DNA of 64,000 bases. It comes from Bacteroidota bacterium (GTDB taxonomy: Bacteria; Bacteroidota; Bacteroidia; Chitinophagales; LD1). Shown piece after piece: positions 63,358 to 64,000 of this stretch (position 1 is its first letter; the number at the start of each line of letters is the position of its first letter). Location of the stretch: the NCBI GenBank assembly GCA_947475165.1, contig CANJLD010000002.1, positions 1 through 64,000 of the forward strand. Direction: 5' to 3'. The notes beneath the pieces were generated by a model. That model did not search any database. It was not told the origin of the DNA and worked only from the letters and a program-made list of their open reading frames with translations. The position numbers and the translations under genes are program-made.

Positions 63358-63364
63358 ATATTCG
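63338..63364 (+). promoter_or_regulatory. adk promoter candidate
   Basis: TTG at 63338, a 16-base spacer and TATATTCG at 63357-63364. The -7 box has the same TATNTTCG form as the rimP and his promoters. The spacer is short and the -33 box weak. It overlaps the preceding terminator. Confidence 0.5.
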
Positions 63365-63385
63365 CCCCAACAAACAAAAATTGCT

Positions 63386-63961
63386 ATGCTGAACATAGTT
63401 TTATTCGGACCTCCGGGAAGCGGTAAAGGAACACAGGCAGCCAAACTGGTTGAAAAGTATAATCTGGTTCACCTTTCAACCGGAGATATTTTCCGCGCCA
63501 ATATTAAAGGCGAAACTGAATTGGGTAAACTGGCGAAGAGTTATATGGATAAAGGACAACTGGTTCCCGATGAAGTAACGGTGGATATTCTAAAGTCGGA
63601 GGCATCGAAATATGCCGATGCCAAGGGGTTTATTTTTGACGGCTTTCCGCGCACTACTTTTCAGGCGGAGGAGTTAGACAAGTATATGTCTTCGCGAAAT
63701 ACTTCAATTACCCTGATGCTTTCGCTGGAAGTAAATGAGGAAGAATTGAAAACGAGATTGTTGCTTCGCGGCAAAGATTCGGGTAGACCGGATGACCAGA
63801 ACCCGGAGGTGATTCAAAAGCGGATTGATGTGTACAATAAAGAAACCGCACCGGCTAAAGAATTTTATACCAAACAAAACAAGTACAGTGCAGTAAATGG
63901 CGTGGGTGCTATTGACGATATATTTGGTTCGCTTTGCACAGAAATAGATAAGGTGAATTGA
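63386..63961 (+). CDS. adk: Adenylate kinase (short-LID form)
   Basis: The 191-residue enzyme interconverts AMP, ATP and ADP. It has the P-loop GPPGSGKGTQAAKL, STGDIFR, GFPRTTFQAEEL, and the arginine-rich LLLRGKDSGRPDDQN in place of the long zinc-containing LID. The short form is common in Bacteroidota. The ATG at 63386 is the natural start; the 22 extra residues in the ORF track are terminator sequence. Confidence 0.96.
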   Translation: MLNIVLFGPPGSGKGTQAAKLVEKYNLVHLSTGDIFRANIKGETELGKLAKSYMDKGQLVPDEVTVDILKSEASKYADAKGFIFDGFPRTTFQAEELDKYMSSRNTSITLMLSLEVNEEELKTRLLLRGKDSGRPDDQNPEVIQKRIDVYNKETAPAKEFYTKQNKYSAVNGVGAIDDIFGSLCTEIDKVN

Positions 63962-63970
63962 ATTTAGATT

Positions 63971-63997
63971 TTTGAATGCTGAGTGCTGAATGGGTTT
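63971..63997. repeat. Heptanucleotide array at the window end (CTGARTG)
   Basis: TTGAATG, CTGAGTG and CTGAATG precede GGTTTCA. It shares its unit with the array inside the GT4 gene (GTGCTGA) in a different phase. Confidence 0.8.
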
Positions 63998-64000
63998 CAT

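Noticed and set aside
63320-63385. Longer adk start in the ORF track
   Set aside because: The extension is the upstream terminator hairpin and promoter; the P-loop starts right after the ATG at 63386.

Overview
The window is chromosomal DNA of a member of the Bacteroidota. The signs are type IX secretion (T9SS) sorting domains of both types (A and B), SprB repeats, a full Bat aerotolerance-type operon, short-LID adenylate kinase, DUF3078 and PspC/PadR proteins, little use of Shine-Dalgarno sites, and promoters of the TTTG-N18/19-TAnnTTTG kind. The exact genus cannot be fixed from the sequence. I see no phage, plasmid, insertion sequence or CRISPR array.

Layout. 1-2.3 kb: tRNA-Asn, an RluA-type pseudouridine synthase, a polyphosphate kinase 2 and RraA. 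2.3-5.9 kb: a giant SprB-repeat surface protein. 6-10 kb: a probable three-gene cyclic-nucleotide operon (TPR-cyclase, coiled-coil cyclase, HD phosphohydrolase). 10-13.8 kb: TetR-paaABCD, the phenylacetyl-CoA epoxidase, with a palindromic operator in front. 14.3-19.1 kb: rimP-nusA-infB with structured leaders. 19.1-22.3 kb: two glycosyltransferases and an O-antigen-ligase-like protein. 22.4-26.2 kb: meaB, then mnmH-selD-SDR (selenium use for tRNA). 26.3-26.8 kb: slyD. 26.9-34.0 kb: the whole histidine operon hisGDCBHAF-IE behind a leader peptide with four consecutive His codons and an attenuator hairpin. 34-36.9 kb: exonuclease/GIY-YIG protein, an outer-membrane protein and mscL. 37-46.8 kb: moxR-DUF58-bat operon. 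47-51.3 kb: DUF3078 protein, then small exported protein-padR-pspC-rdd. 51.4-51.9 kb: repeat-rich gene-free DNA. 51.9-63.3 kb: an unrecognised CarboxypepD_reg-like protein, a lipoprotein, T9SS cargo, hflX, a second SprB-repeat protein and a secreted CocE/S15-like hydrolase. 63.4-64 kb: adk.

The most unusual signals are in the non-coding DNA. (1) A his leader peptide and attenuator. (2) A GC-rich dispersed repeat (CCCCTAAATCCCCTAAAGGG core) present six times, always on the same strand as a gene and 0-5 bases after its stop codon. (3) At least eleven heptanucleotide tandem arrays, strikingly concentrated in the signal-peptide and start regions of the bat genes and inside a glycosyltransferase gene; because 7 is not a multiple of 3, unit gain or loss inside a coding region would shift the frame. 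(4) A 43-bp tandem repeat with a palindrome in each unit, next to a 35-bp alternating purine-pyrimidine (Z-DNA-prone) tract. (5) Possible attenuator or alternative hairpins before rimP and infB.

Function assignments rest on recognised motifs and family memory. No database search was possible, and start codons were adjusted from the ORF track where signal peptides, ATG position or upstream elements argued for it.
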